From Achromobacter arsenitoxydans SY8 (GTDB lineage Bacteria > Pseudomonadota > Gammaproteobacteria > Burkholderiales > Burkholderiaceae_B): 50,542 nucleotides of DNA. The translations under genes and the position numbers were made by a program. The stretch covers positions 1 through 50,542 of the forward strand of contig NZ_AGUF01000017.1 of NCBI RefSeq assembly GCF_000236785.1, given 5' to 3'. Position 1 is the first letter of the stretch, and the number at the start of each line of letters is the position of its first letter. The notes under the pieces were generated by a model, which worked only from the letters and a program-made list of their open reading frames with translations, was not told the origin of the DNA and searched no databases. Positions 27,248 to 35,674 of this stretch are shown here, in pieces.

Positions 27248-28254
27248 CACGCGATCCCGTTGGCGCCGACCAGCTTCACCAGCGCGCCCCATTTCTCGTA
27301 CTCGCGCTTGAAGAACGCGTCTAGCTCGGCCTGCGACATGGGCGCATACGGCGGCACGCCTTCGTTTTCCAGGCGCGTACGGATCGCGGGATCCTCCATC
27401 GTGCCCTGCACCGCCTCGCGCAGCTTTGCGACGATCTCCGCGGGCACGCCCTTGGGCAGGCAGAACGCATTCCAGGTCACGATGTCGTAGTCCGTCTCCA
27501 GCACTTCGGCGACCGTCGGGATCTCGGGCGCAGCCTTGAGCCGCTCCGTTCCCGACACCGCCAGCGCCACCAGCCGACCCGCCTTGACCTGCGGCCCCAA
27601 CACCGACCATGCGTCAAAGGCGAACGTAAGCTGGCCGCCGGTCAGGTCGGTCAGCACCTGCGGACCCTGTTTGTACGGCACGTGCAGCAGCTTGGGCACA
27701 CCCATCTTCTGCGCCAGCACGTGGCACGCAATATGGCTGGACGTGCCGTTGCCATTCGAGCCATAGCTGGCCTTTTCCGGATTGGCCTTGACGTGCGCCA
27801 TCAGTTCCTTGAGCGTCTTGATTCCCGAGCTGGCCGACACGACCAGCACGACGGGAACCTGGATCGTCACCGCCAGGGGCTCGAACGCCTTGACCGGGTC
27901 AAAGGGCAGGTTCGCGTAAATGTGCGGGTTGATCGCGTAGGTGCTGGCGGTGCTGTACAGAACGGTGTAGCCGTCGGGCCTGGCGCGCGCCACGGACGCC
28001 GCGCCGATGTTGCCGCCGGCGCCGGCCTTGTTCTCCACCACGATATTGGCATCGAGCCGCTTCGCCAGCCCCGTGCCGATCATCCGCGCCACGATATCCG
28101 TGTTGCCGCCGGGAGCGAACGGAACCACGACCGACACCGGCTTGTCCGGATAGCCCTGCGCGGCCTGCGCGCTGCGCCACGGCATGGCGCCCGCCAGCGT
28201 AAGCAGGGGCAGCCCGGCCAGTTGTGCGCAAAGAGCGCGACGTTTTTCATTCAT
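27247..28254 (-). CDS. Bug-family (TctC-like) periplasmic solute receptor
   Basis: 335 residues. The N-terminus is a signal peptide (to about residue 32, SAQAA), then GYPDKPVSVVVPFAPGGNTD, IVVENKAGAGGN and HVPYKQGPQVLTDLTGG, all standard for Bug receptors. Its stop codon overlaps the start of the M20 hydrolase gene by one base, and the deacetylase gene ends 17 bases upstream, so it is co-transcribed with both. It probably captures the substrate of the pathway in the periplasm; partner permease genes are not in the window. Confidence 0.94.
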   Translation of the reverse strand: MNEKRRALCAQLAGLPLLTLAGAMPWRSAQAAQGYPDKPVSVVVPFAPGGNTDIVARMIGTGLAKRLDANIVVENKAGAGGNIGAASVARARPDGYTVLYSTASTYAINPHIYANLPFDPVKAFEPLAVTIQVPVVLVVSASSGIKTLKELMAHVKANPEKASYGSNGNGTSSHIACHVLAQKMGVPKLLHVPYKQGPQVLTDLTGGQLTFAFDAWSVLGPQVKAGRLVALAVSGTERLKAAPEIPTVAEVLETDYDIVTWNAFCLPKGVPAEIVAKLREAVQGTMEDPAIRTRLENEGVPPYAPMSQAELDAFFKREYEKWGALVKLVGANGIA

Positions 28255-28271
28255 GATTTCCCCTTGTAGGT

Positions 28272-29189
28272 TTATTTGGTGGCATCCGGCGCAAACCGGC
28301 CCACGTGTGCGCTCACCTCGAAGCGGCCGGCATTGGCCGATGCGCGGTGATAGTCGCTAAGCGCCATCGGCGTCGCCCACCACACGCCCTCGGCCTTGGC
28401 GATATGGGCAAAGAACTTGTCCAGCAGCCGCAGGCGCTGCGCGCGGCCCGAGATCCAGTCGTGGACGGTGATCATGCACAGGCCGCCCCACTCGCGCACG
28501 CCCTCGAATTCCTCGATCCAGCTTTCTAGCACCGCGTTCGGATTGGCCGGATGCGTCTTGTCGCGCGGGCCGTTGGTGTAGCGGAAATACAAGGCGTCGT
28601 CGATGGTCCAGGTGACAGGAACCTGCACCAGGCCGTCGATCGTGTACGGGTGGTCAAAGCCCATCAGCGAACTGTCGTAGGCCAAGCCCGCGCGGCGCAA
28701 CGACGCCAGGCTGGCGGGCGAATGCTCGAACGACGGCGCGCGGTAGCCGCGGCAGGCCGTTCCGGTCTGCTTCTGGAAGACCTCGATGCTGCGGCCCAGA
28801 TAATCGTCCAGCGTGGCATCGTCCAGCGTATCCAGCCGCTCGTGGAAATACCCGTGATAGCCGACCTCGTGTCCCGCCTTCAGCAGCGTAGGCAGCAGAT
28901 CCGGATAGGTTGCGGCCACCACGCCCGGCACGTAGAACGCGCCCTTGATGCCCCACTTGTCCAAGAGCGCCAGGATCCGCGCCACGCCCTGCCGCGGGCC
29001 GTACCGGCGCTGTTCCAGCTCGCCCAGCGCCAGGGGCTGCCGGTCGCGCGCGGTCCAGAAATACGGGGACTCCGCGTCCAGGTCCAGCGTGAACGCCACC
29101 GCGCAGCGCTTGCCCTCGGGCCACGCGTACGCCGGAAACGAAATGCGGCTGTCTTCATGCATCGTGATTGCGCGCATGGAGGTATCCAT
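28272..29189 (-). CDS. Polysaccharide-deacetylase-family (NodB-homology) hydrolase
   Basis: 305 residues from the ATG at 29189, which has a clear AAGGAG; the longer frame to 29663 is a shadow. NodB motifs are FTLDLDAES (Asp36/Asp38), the metal-binding GYHGYFHERLD (His112, His116) and YRAPSFEHSP (Arg about 148). There is no signal peptide, so the enzyme is cytosolic. Cytosolic members of this group include PuuE-type allantoinases and cyclic-imide hydrolases, not true sugar deacetylases. The position between an SDR and a Bug receptor, with an M20 hydrolase downstream, supports a catabolic C-N hydrolase role. Confidence 0.9.
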   Translation of the reverse strand: MDTSMRAITMHEDSRISFPAYAWPEGKRCAVAFTLDLDAESPYFWTARDRQPLALGELEQRRYGPRQGVARILALLDKWGIKGAFYVPGVVAATYPDLLPTLLKAGHEVGYHGYFHERLDTLDDATLDDYLGRSIEVFQKQTGTACRGYRAPSFEHSPASLASLRRAGLAYDSSLMGFDHPYTIDGLVQVPVTWTIDDALYFRYTNGPRDKTHPANPNAVLESWIEEFEGVREWGGLCMITVHDWISGRAQRLRLLDKFFAHIAKAEGVWWATPMALSDYHRASANAGRFEVSAHVGRFAPDATK

Positions 29190-29215
29190 CGGTTTTCTCC
29201 TTGATGATTCGTTGG

Positions 29216-29950
29216 TCAGACCTGGGCGCGGCGATTGATGCCGCCCCCGCCGTCCACCGACAGCACCTGGCCCGTCGTGAACGACGCCGCGTCGCTGGCA
29301 AGAAACAGCACCGCCCGCGACAGTTCCCCCGGCTGGATCATGCGTCCCAGCGGAATCGCGGCCGCGATGCTGTCCAGATGCGTCTGCGGCAGCAAGGCGC
29401 TGTTCTCGCCCTGCGCCAGGCCCGGGCGGACGGCGTTGACGCGGATGCCATGCGGGGCAAGCCTGACCGCCAGAATGCGCGTCATCTGCTCCAGCGCCGC
29501 TTTCGACGGCCCGTAGATCGCGCCGTTGCCGCGCGCCACCTCGGCCGACGCCGAACTCACATTGACCACCACCCCGCGGATCCCGGCGGCGATCCAGCGC
29601 CGCGCCAGCGCCTGCGTCAGCTGCAGCGGACCCAGCAGGTTCACGTCCAGGATGGCGCGGCACAGTTCCGGCGGCGCATCCAGGATGTCCGCGAACGGAA
29701 AGATCGCCGCGTTGTTCACCAGCACCCGGGGCAGCGACGCATCGTCCCAGCCGGCCACCAGGCGTTCGATCGCCGCGCCGTCCGTCACATCCAGCGCCAC
29801 GTGCCGCCCGGCGCCGGCGTCTTTGGGCTCGACGGCGCGGTCGGCGCCGGTCACCGCCGCGCCCGCCTGCGCAAAGGCTTGCACCAGTTCGCGCCCGAAA
29901 TGCCCGTTGCTGCCGGTCACCAGCACGTGCTGATCCAAAAACGCGCTCAT
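29216..29950 (-). CDS. SDR-family oxidoreductase
   Basis: 244 residues. ATG 29950 overlaps the preceding gene's stop by four bases (ATGA), which fixes the start. The glycine motif is TGSNGHFG (12-19); its TGxxGxxG spacing differs from the classical TGxxxGxG. The rest is classical: VNNAAIF, VNVSSASAE, the catalytic YGPSK and the C-terminal TTGQVLSVDGGG. It is a cytosolic NAD(P)-dependent dehydrogenase. It is second in the minus-strand catabolic unit, after the ketopantoate-reductase-like gene. The substrate is unknown. Confidence 0.92.
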   Translation of the reverse strand: MSAFLDQHVLVTGSNGHFGRELVQAFAQAGAAVTGADRAVEPKDAGAGRHVALDVTDGAAIERLVAGWDDASLPRVLVNNAAIFPFADILDAPPELCRAILDVNLLGPLQLTQALARRWIAAGIRGVVVNVSSASAEVARGNGAIYGPSKAALEQMTRILAVRLAPHGIRVNAVRPGLAQGENSALLPQTHLDSIAAAIPLGRMIQPGELSRAVLFLASDAASFTTGQVLSVDGGGGINRRAQV

Positions 29951-30975
29951 GCCGCGGTCTCCATCAGCGCGTCGAGGTTGGCGTTGCCGAAGTCGCGGCC
30001 GCCAGACTCCATCTCGCGGATTATCGCGATCAGGCGCGACACCGTCGGCGTTTCGATGCCGGCGGCCTGCCCGTGCGCCACGATGTCCGTGATCTGCGGA
30101 TCCACTTCCGTCGGACGCTTGCGCACGGCCAGGTCGCGCCACACGCCGCTGCGCGGCTTGCCCACCCAGCGGCGGCAATGGTCCGTGATCTGCTGCATCT
30201 GCGCCCAGGCGTCGTCGATGCTGGCCGACGCGGTAAAGGCGTCAGGCGCAAAACCGTCGAACGGCGCCGGATCCACGCCGCTGGCGCGGGCCACTGTCAC
30301 CACTTCACGGCACAGCGCGCGCCACAGCGGCAGGTAATGCCGGTTGCCAAGCTGCTCCACGATCGTGTCGTTCGACATCGCGGTCGTGAACAGCAACGAC
30401 CCGATCGCCACCTTGCTCCACTTGTAGCCCATCAGGCGGTCCGTCCAGCCGGACTGCGGATCCACCTGGCGCAGCAGCGCCTCCACCTGGCGCGACCGGG
30501 CCGTATCGGCGCCGTCGATCTCGCCCACCCGCAGGCTGCCCTGGCCGCCGAACTGGATGCGCCCGGGACCCACATAGTCCGACGCAAAATTCACTAGCGC
30601 GCCCAGCGTGCGCTCCTGTCCCACCACCCCAGCGATCGTCGCCTCGGTCAGGCCGTTCTGCAGCGCCAGCACCCAGCCGCCGGCGGCGAGGCGCGGCGCA
30701 ATCATCTGCATGGCCTGGCGGGTGTGCTGCCCCTTCACAGACAACATGATCCGCGAATACGTGCCCTGCGCCTCGGACGCCAGGCAGGCCTGCATCCGCG
30801 AGAACGTGCTCTTGCCGTCCGGACCGACGATCTCCAGCCCATGGGCGCGTACCGCCTCCACATGCTCGGGCACCACGTCCACCAGCAGCACATCCTGACC
30901 GGCGTCCGCCAGCTTCGCCGCCACCACGCCGCCAATCGCGCCGCCGCCCCACACCACAATCGGATCCTGACTCAC
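29947..30975 (-). CDS. Ketopantoate-reductase-family (ApbA/PanE-like) oxidoreductase
   Basis: 342 residues. The N-terminal Rossmann fold has VVWGGGAIGGVVAAKLADAG (about 7-26); further family features are LSVKGQHT, LALQNGLTEA and the catalytic lysine region GYKWSKVAIGS. The C-terminal helical domain ends with KRPTEVDPQITDIV, comparable with the KRRTEVDYINGYV-like segment of this family. The presence of catabolic neighbours suggests reduction or oxidation of a 2-keto or beta-hydroxy acid, not pantothenate synthesis. It is the first gene of the minus-strand unit and divergent from a LysR regulator. Confidence 0.9.
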   Translation of the reverse strand: MSQDPIVVWGGGAIGGVVAAKLADAGQDVLLVDVVPEHVEAVRAHGLEIVGPDGKSTFSRMQACLASEAQGTYSRIMLSVKGQHTRQAMQMIAPRLAAGGWVLALQNGLTEATIAGVVGQERTLGALVNFASDYVGPGRIQFGGQGSLRVGEIDGADTARSRQVEALLRQVDPQSGWTDRLMGYKWSKVAIGSLLFTTAMSNDTIVEQLGNRHYLPLWRALCREVVTVARASGVDPAPFDGFAPDAFTASASIDDAWAQMQQITDHCRRWVGKPRSGVWRDLAVRKRPTEVDPQITDIVAHGQAAGIETPTVSRLIAIIREMESGGRDFGNANLDALMETAA

Positions 30976-31056
30976 TGCCTACCACTCCCTTGTTACCCGC
31001 GCACGTCCAACGGCCGGCGTCAGGGAGAAATTCTGAAAGCAGCAGACATATAATTC

Positions 31057-31093
31057 AATTTCGAAATTTGCTCGAATACTTGCGCATTGCGCA
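31057..31093. promoter_or_regulatory. Palindromic operator candidates in LysR/KPR intergenic region
   Basis: Within the 145 bases between divergent genes lie a perfect 12-bp palindrome AATTTCGAAATT (31057-31068) and an interrupted one, TGCGCA-T-TGCGCA (31081-31093). Both lie 28-64 bases before the LysR start, in AT-rich DNA. They are plausible binding sites for the divergent LysR protein, which would control both directions. Confidence 0.45.
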
Positions 31094-31120
31094 TGTATTT
31101 CCGAAGAGGGGAAAACCGGC

Positions 31121-32053
31121 ATGAACTACCGCGCCTATGAGGCGCTGCACGCCTTCGTCGTGGGCGGCAGCGTTGCCCAGGCGGCGCTGCGCCTGCACCG
31201 CACCCAGCCCCAGGTCAGCCGCCTGCTGGCCCAGCTGGAAGAAGAAGCGGGCTTCGAAATCCTGCGCAAGACCGGCCGCCGCCTGGAACTGACCGACGAC
31301 GGATACGAGTTCTACAAGCGTATCTACGGCCTGCTCCGCGCCCAGGACGCCGTGGCCGATTACGCCGAAGACATGCGCCAGGGCCGCCGCGACCGCGTCC
31401 GCGTCCTGGCCGCCAACCACATCATCGACGGCCTGGCCATCGAAGCCCTGGGCCGCTGCCGCCTGAAGACGCCCGGCTTCACCGCCGCGCTCAACGCGCG
31501 CATGCCCGCCGAACTGCAGTGGTGGCTGGCCCAACAGCAATTCGACCTGGCCCTGGTCCAGCTTCCGCTGGACCATCCCGCCATCGAAACCGAACTGCTG
31601 TGCAAAAGCGAAATCGTCGCCGTCATGCACCCCAGCCACCCCTACGCCAGCCGCACGCAGATAGGCCCCGAAGACCTGCAGACCGAGCCCTACATCAGCC
31701 TGGGCCGCCGCAGCATTCTTGAACAGCGCTGCCTGGCTGCCTTCGAAGCCACCAACGCCGCCGCGCACAGCGAACTGGAAGTCTCCTTCAGCACCATGGC
31801 CATCCAGCTTGCGGCCATGAACTGCGGTATTGCGCTGGCGGACCCCATGGCTACACTAGCCCAGCGGCACCTGGACATCGCCGTCCGGAAATTCCGCCCC
31901 GCCATCAAGCTGCACTACGGTCTGGTCTTTCCCAAAGGCAAGCGCCGCAGCCCCGCCACCGAGCAGCTCGTCGACGAATTGCGCCACGTCGCAAAGGCCA
32001 AGATCGCCGACCTGCAGCGACTGTTGGATGAGCGATCACTGGAGACGACATGA
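31121..32053 (+). CDS. LysR-family transcriptional regulator
   Basis: 310 residues; AGAGGGG precedes the ATG. The N-terminal helix-turn-helix (about 1-60) has NYRAYEALHAFVVGGSVAQA and QPQVSRLLAQLEEEAG, followed by a substrate-binding domain. It is divergent from the five-gene catabolic unit (30975 down to 26048) and is the likely activator of it. Its stop overlaps the start of the DUF1801 gene by four bases (ATGA), so the two are probably on one transcript even though the functions look unrelated. Confidence 0.93.
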   Translation: MNYRAYEALHAFVVGGSVAQAALRLHRTQPQVSRLLAQLEEEAGFEILRKTGRRLELTDDGYEFYKRIYGLLRAQDAVADYAEDMRQGRRDRVRVLAANHIIDGLAIEALGRCRLKTPGFTAALNARMPAELQWWLAQQQFDLALVQLPLDHPAIETELLCKSEIVAVMHPSHPYASRTQIGPEDLQTEPYISLGRRSILEQRCLAAFEATNAAAHSELEVSFSTMAIQLAAMNCGIALADPMATLAQRHLDIAVRKFRPAIKLHYGLVFPKGKRRSPATEQLVDELRHVAKAKIADLQRLLDERSLETT

Positions 32054-32508
32054 GCGAACAGACACGCAAGGAAACGCCCGCCCGCAAAAAAGCCTTGGCG
32101 CCACCCGGAGAAGTCGTCCTCCTGTCGGGCGGCAACCCGCAGATCCCCAAGGGAGACGGCGACGAGCCCGTGCAGGCCTACATCGCGGCCATGCCCGGCT
32201 GGAAATCCGAAATCGGTCGACGCATCGACGCCGTGATCGAGCAGACCGTTCCCGGCGTCGCCAAAGCCGTCAAATGGAATTCCCCCTTCTACGGCATCGC
32301 GGGCGACGGCTGGTTCCTCAGCGTCCACTGCTTCAACAAATACGTCAAAGTGACCTTCTTCCAGGGCGCCTCGCTGCAACCGCCGCCTTCCGGAAAATCC
32401 AAGTATCCCGCCGTGCGGTACCTAGACATTCACGAGGGCGAATTCGACGAAACCCAATTCGCCGACTGGGTCAGCCAGGCCAGCAAACTGCCCGGCGAAA
32501 AGCTGTAG
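32050..32508 (+). CDS. DUF1801-domain protein (YdhG-like)
   Basis: 152 residues. The fold shows the DUF1801 pattern: PVQAYIAAMPGWKSEIGRRI (about 37-56), VKWNSPFYGI, FLSVHCFNKYVKVTFFQG and SKYPAVRYLDIHE. Proteins of this family are small, cytosolic and iron-chaperone-like in fold, with no settled biochemical function. The first 30 residues are basic and probably disordered. It is coupled to the LysR gene by a four-base overlap. Confidence 0.9.
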   Translation: MSEQTRKETPARKKALAPPGEVVLLSGGNPQIPKGDGDEPVQAYIAAMPGWKSEIGRRIDAVIEQTVPGVAKAVKWNSPFYGIAGDGWFLSVHCFNKYVKVTFFQGASLQPPPSGKSKYPAVRYLDIHEGEFDETQFADWVSQASKLPGEKL

Positions 32509-32556
32509 GCGCCCGCCATCCCCGCGCAACGACCTCAACGTCAGACGTAAACACGC

Positions 32557-33162
32557 ATGCAATCAGGCACCCTGGAAAAACAGCTGGATTTCCTCAGGGA
32601 AATCGACCGCCTCAAAACCGTCATCCGGCAATCCCCGCTGCTGGACAAGAGCCGCAAGGAAAACTCCGCCGAACACTCCTGGCACCTGGCCATGTATGCC
32701 CTGGTGCTGAGCGAGTACGCCTGTGGAACCGTCGATGCGAAGCGCGTCATACAGATGCTGCTCTTGCACGACATCGTCGAGATCGACGCGGGCGATGTGC
32801 CGATACATGGCGGGTCAGGCCAGGCATTGCAGGCGCAAAAGGAAGCCGACGCCGCGGCGCGCTTGTTCGGGATGCTGCCGGGTCGGCAATGCGAAGAGTT
32901 TCTGAGTCTGTGGCAAGAGTTCGAACAGGCGGAAACCGACGACGCAAAATTCGCAAAGGCGCTGGACCGGTTCCAGCCTTTGCTGATCAACGTGTTCACG
33001 GACGGCGGGACGTGGACGGAGAATGGCGTGTCGCTTGAGCAGGTGCTGTCCCGCTATGGTCCAGCCATTCATAGCGGTGCGCCGCAGTTGTGGGCGGTTT
33101 GCGAACAGTGGGTGAAGCGACACTTTGCACAGGCCGCGTCACGCGCTGGCGAGGCGCGCTGA
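32557..33162 (+). CDS. HD-domain protein (YfbR/HDDC2-like 5'-nucleotidase family)
   Basis: 201 residues. The metal-binding HD residues are visible: His in SAEHSWHLAMY (about 46), the His-Asp pair in LLLHDIVEIDAGD (about 70) and a downstream Asp in DRFQPLLINVF. This order matches COG1896 proteins, which act on 5'-deoxyribonucleotides or related phosphates. Cytosolic. It follows the DUF1801 gene by 48 bases on the same strand. The DNA after the stop contains a perfect hairpin. Confidence 0.88.
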   Translation: MQSGTLEKQLDFLREIDRLKTVIRQSPLLDKSRKENSAEHSWHLAMYALVLSEYACGTVDAKRVIQMLLLHDIVEIDAGDVPIHGGSGQALQAQKEADAAARLFGMLPGRQCEEFLSLWQEFEQAETDDAKFAKALDRFQPLLINVFTDGGTWTENGVSLEQVLSRYGPAIHSGAPQLWAVCEQWVKRHFAQAASRAGEAR

Positions 33163-33205
33163 GCCGGGCGCTGGCGAGGTTCACGGTTTCTTCGGTCCTC
33201 GCCGT

Positions 33206-33229
33206 GGCGGCAATCGGCAGATTGCCGCC
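33206..33229. terminator. Perfect hairpin between convergent HD gene and pseudogene
   Basis: GGCGGCAATC (33206-33215) and its exact complement (33220-33229) form a 10-bp stem around a 4-base loop, 43 bases after the HD gene stop. No T-run follows on either strand. Its place between converging units fits a bidirectional transcription barrier, or a small inverted-repeat element at the edge of the accessory segment. Confidence 0.45.
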
Positions 33230-33298
33230 GCCGGACAGGCAGTCAGTCTGCAGCTCTTACTTCAGCATGCAGCCAGTTCAAAGCTGGAATACATTGCT

Positions 33299-33760
33299 TC
33301 AGGGCGTAACTTGATAGCCCTTCTGCTGCATGCAACTGCTATAGACCGGCGACACGGCGGCTTTCTGCTGCGACTGATTCGCCCGGTCCTGCCGCCGATC
33401 CTGACGCTGCCGCGAACGGCCCACCACCCGCCCCGGTTACGTCCGCATCCTTCGCCTGATTTTGCCAATACTGCTGCTAAGTGTCGTCATCCATACGACC
33501 ATAGACTTCCTCATGCTGCTGCCCGCGCGCGCCGGCAACCACCGCTCCGGCAGTTGCTCCAACTGCGGCGCCCCGGGGCGCGACCACCGCCCGCGTTCGG
33601 ATTGTTTGAGCTGGTGCTAGGCGTGCCAGCCTTGACCTGGCGATGTCTTGCTGGGTGGTTTCCAGCGACCGGCGTTTGAACGGTGTCACAGTCGGGCCCG
33701 GGTGGATGGGCAAAATCCGGAGAGGATGAGCGCCACGCATGGAGTTATGGACATTTTCAT
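33299..33760 (-). pseudogene. Glycine-zipper lipoprotein pseudogene with frameshifts
   Basis: On the minus strand an ATG at 33760, with GGAG eight bases before, opens MKMSITPCVALILSG, a lipoprotein-like signal. The family sequence then moves between frames: GPDCDTVQTPVAGNHPAR in a second frame, the glycine-zipper GAAVGATAGAVVAGA and HEEVYGRMDDDT in a third, and an in-frame ending SSCMQQKGYQVTP at 33301. Intact relatives of about 140-160 residues (signal, VQTPVAGNHP, glycine zipper, C-terminal cysteine-containing YxxC motif) occur in Bordetella-type genomes, from memory. The gene is therefore a decayed outer-membrane glycine-zipper protein lying at the border of the AT-rich segment. Confidence 0.75.
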
Positions 33761-34167
33761 GAAAAGCTCCATTGGTATTAGAGGGCCCTGGAGGATTCAA
33801 ATTAGCGCTGAGGGTGCAGCGTGAGCAAGGTCGAACGTATTCTAATCCGGACACTGCCATACCATCCAACGTCAGCCATCGGCTAAGAATGGACTTGGAT
33901 CACGACTTCTGCTCATTAGTAGCCCAACAACGCCTTCCGCTAAAACGCATTTCAATGTTTGAGCAAGGGAGCAGCCGACTCCTTACGCAACATATAGCGC
34001 GTCGACACCAATACTCAATATTAAGTATTCCGTCCCCGCTCTATCCTCCATAGCATTTTTCTCAAAGCCACACCGCGAAAGACAAATATTGGTGCATTAC
34101 AAGTTCGCCAAAAATTTACCAATCCTAAAATTTTCTCAACAAAAGTTCGGTTTCATCTCACCATATT
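33761..34167. other. Intergenic stretch at island border, no gene recognised
   Basis: About 400 bases change from GC-rich to AT-rich composition. A 93-codon open frame (33772-34053) has no family-like features, no convincing start and mixed composition, so I do not call it. No tRNA, integrase or clear repeat was seen here. Confidence 0.5.
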
Positions 34168-35004
34168 GTGTCGCAAAAGGCAAAAAAAGTGGAAAACAAT
34201 GGCACTGAAGTTTCCGAAAGAGAAAAATGGGAAGTTGAGAAGAATTTTCGGCAACGGGAGATGACACTTCGTGAAGTCCAAATTGAAATTTCTAGGCAAG
34301 AAAGCACACAGTCCCAATGGAAAAATCCACTGGTCCTAGCAATACTTGCCGCGTCAATAGCCGCAGCAGGAAATGCAGTTGTGGCGGTTGTCAATGGAAA
34401 TCTTCAGCGAGACTTGGAAGAACTGAAGTCCGAGCAAACTCGCATACTGGAAGTCATAAAAGTGGGAGGCAACCCGGATAAAGCTGCTGAAAATCTCGAC
34501 TTCCTACTGAAATCTGGGCTTATTCGGAGCCCAATCCAAGTCAGTTCCCTTGGAAAATTCCTCTCTCAACGAGTGCCTGGAACCGGCCCTTCTTTACCAA
34601 GCGCCGGCGTAACAAATACACCAAGCACCGAAGCAGCGAACAAGGACGCGGCCGAGAAAAGTGCAACGATCATAATATCTATGCTCGAAAAAGCACAATA
34701 TTCGGATTTGTGGGATTTCAACACCAGTGATTGGTTCAAAAAGCTAACGACCAAGGACGCGTTCGTAGCCAACTTGACATTAGGTCGGGCGAGATTAGGC
34801 CGCCTAATTGAAAGCAAGGTCTTGAGTAACGATTTCTCCAGTTTCGATCCGAGTAGCGGATACACGGGTCCTATTTACGCCATCACGTTTGTAAACTCGT
34901 ACGCCGGCAGTAGAATCTTCGAACGCATTATCGTGATCCAAGAAAAGGATGGCAATTTTCGGCTCAGCGGGATATGGACTGACAAAGCAGACAAGGGGCG
35001 TTAA
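34168..35004 (+). CDS. Membrane-anchored DUF4019-domain protein
   Basis: 278 residues from a GTG at 34168; no strong ribosome-binding site is seen, so the start is uncertain. An N-terminal charged segment (1-50) likely to be coiled-coil is followed by one membrane helix (about 53-75, PLVLAILAASIAAAGNAVVA). A second predicted coil (78-100) and a Pro/Ser/Thr linker (135-160) come next. The C-terminal DUF4019-like domain (about 160-272) shows AQYSDLWDF, LTLGRARLGRLIESK, YAITFVNSYAG and EKDGNFRLSGIW. DUF4019 function is unknown. AT-rich codon use marks it as foreign. It lies 94 bases before the secreted protease. Confidence 0.75.
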   Translation: MSQKAKKVENNGTEVSEREKWEVEKNFRQREMTLREVQIEISRQESTQSQWKNPLVLAILAASIAAAGNAVVAVVNGNLQRDLEELKSEQTRILEVIKVGGNPDKAAENLDFLLKSGLIRSPIQVSSLGKFLSQRVPGTGPSLPSAGVTNTPSTEAANKDAAEKSATIIISMLEKAQYSDLWDFNTSDWFKKLTTKDAFVANLTLGRARLGRLIESKVLSNDFSSFDPSSGYTGPIYAITFVNSYAGSRIFERIIVIQEKDGNFRLSGIWTDKADKGR

Positions 35005-35098
35005 TTAAATATAGGCACCTAGGCAAAAGGAACTAATCGCGCGCGAATTGCCGTACGACCGCAGGTTCGAAAGAGACTTCCACACAGGGAAAGCGGCT

Positions 35099-35674
35099 AT
35101 GTTTATTTTATTTAAAAGCGTCACTTTACTAGCCCTCTCGCTATATTGCCTGGCTGCCCCAAGCAACGCACAGCCCCCCACCAGCTTCGATTACAGAAGA
35201 TACCCACCGATTCACCATGCAGTGCCATTTCATCCGCAGCAGACTATGGTTTGGTGCTGGGTTGCCGCTGCGAAAATGGTGGCAGAATTTTATGGACGCA
35301 GCCCCGTCCCAGATCAGTGCTCAATGCTCCAAATACAATATCGTGCGCCTTGCTGCCAAAATCCACAGTTGTGTTCCCGACCGGGGCATATCACTGAAGT
35401 TCAAGCTTTAATTAGCAGATTTGGAGGACGATTTTCCACTGTTTCTCCGCCGGCCGACGGTTTCGCCTTATATGACATATTAAAGCACGGCCCCATCGTG
35501 ATGCATACTCGACAAGGTGCCGGGCATTTCGTGATCGCGACTGGCATGCGAGTGGTTCCGTCCCCCTTCGGACCGCTTGGACGGGTGTCAATCAACGACC
35601 CTTTTTATGGCCAATACGAGGTCGACTTCCCAAGCCTGATGCAAGCGTGGACCGCCGCATTGGTTGTTTATTGA
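35099..35674 (+). CDS. Secreted papain-like cysteine protease (C39/AvrRpt2-like)
   Basis: 191 residues. I chose the ATG at 35099 (AGGGAAAG upstream) because it starts a clean Sec signal, residues 1-24 ending SNA. The catalytic layout is that of papain-like peptidases: Gln48, Cys53 in MVWCWVAAAKMVAEFYG, His143 in GAGHFVIATGM and Asn166/Asp167 in SINDPFYG. Four extra cysteines (74, 85, 86, 92) probably form disulfides, as suits a periplasmic or secreted enzyme. This motif set is typical of papain-like_cys_pep/peptidase C39-like domains such as AvrRpt2. The substrate is unknown. A role as effector, bacteriocin-processing enzyme or toxin is possible. Confidence 0.82.
   Translation: MFILFKSVTLLALSLYCLAAPSNAQPPTSFDYRRYPPIHHAVPFHPQQTMVWCWVAAAKMVAEFYGRSPVPDQCSMLQIQYRAPCCQNPQLCSRPGHITEVQALISRFGGRFSTVSPPADGFALYDILKHGPIVMHTRQGAGHFVIATGMRVVPSPFGPLGRVSINDPFYGQYEVDFPSLMQAWTAALVVY

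Noticed and set aside
29216-29950. SDR as an extended-type enzyme because of TGxxGxxG
   Set aside because: Length of 244 residues, YGPSK active site and C-terminal TTGQVLSVDGGG are classical SDR; only the glycine spacing differs.
29947-30975. Assignment as panE for pantothenate synthesis
   Set aside because: Overlapping catabolic genes and a divergent LysR indicate a pathway-specific paralogue, so no symbol was given.
33125-33679. 184-codon plus-strand frame overlapping the HD gene end and the lipoprotein pseudogene
   Set aside because: Pro/Arg/His-rich, crosses a perfect hairpin and lies antisense to a recognisable pseudogene.
33772-34053. 93-codon plus-strand frame at the island border
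   Set aside because: No ribosome-binding site, no motif, and composition changes within the frame.
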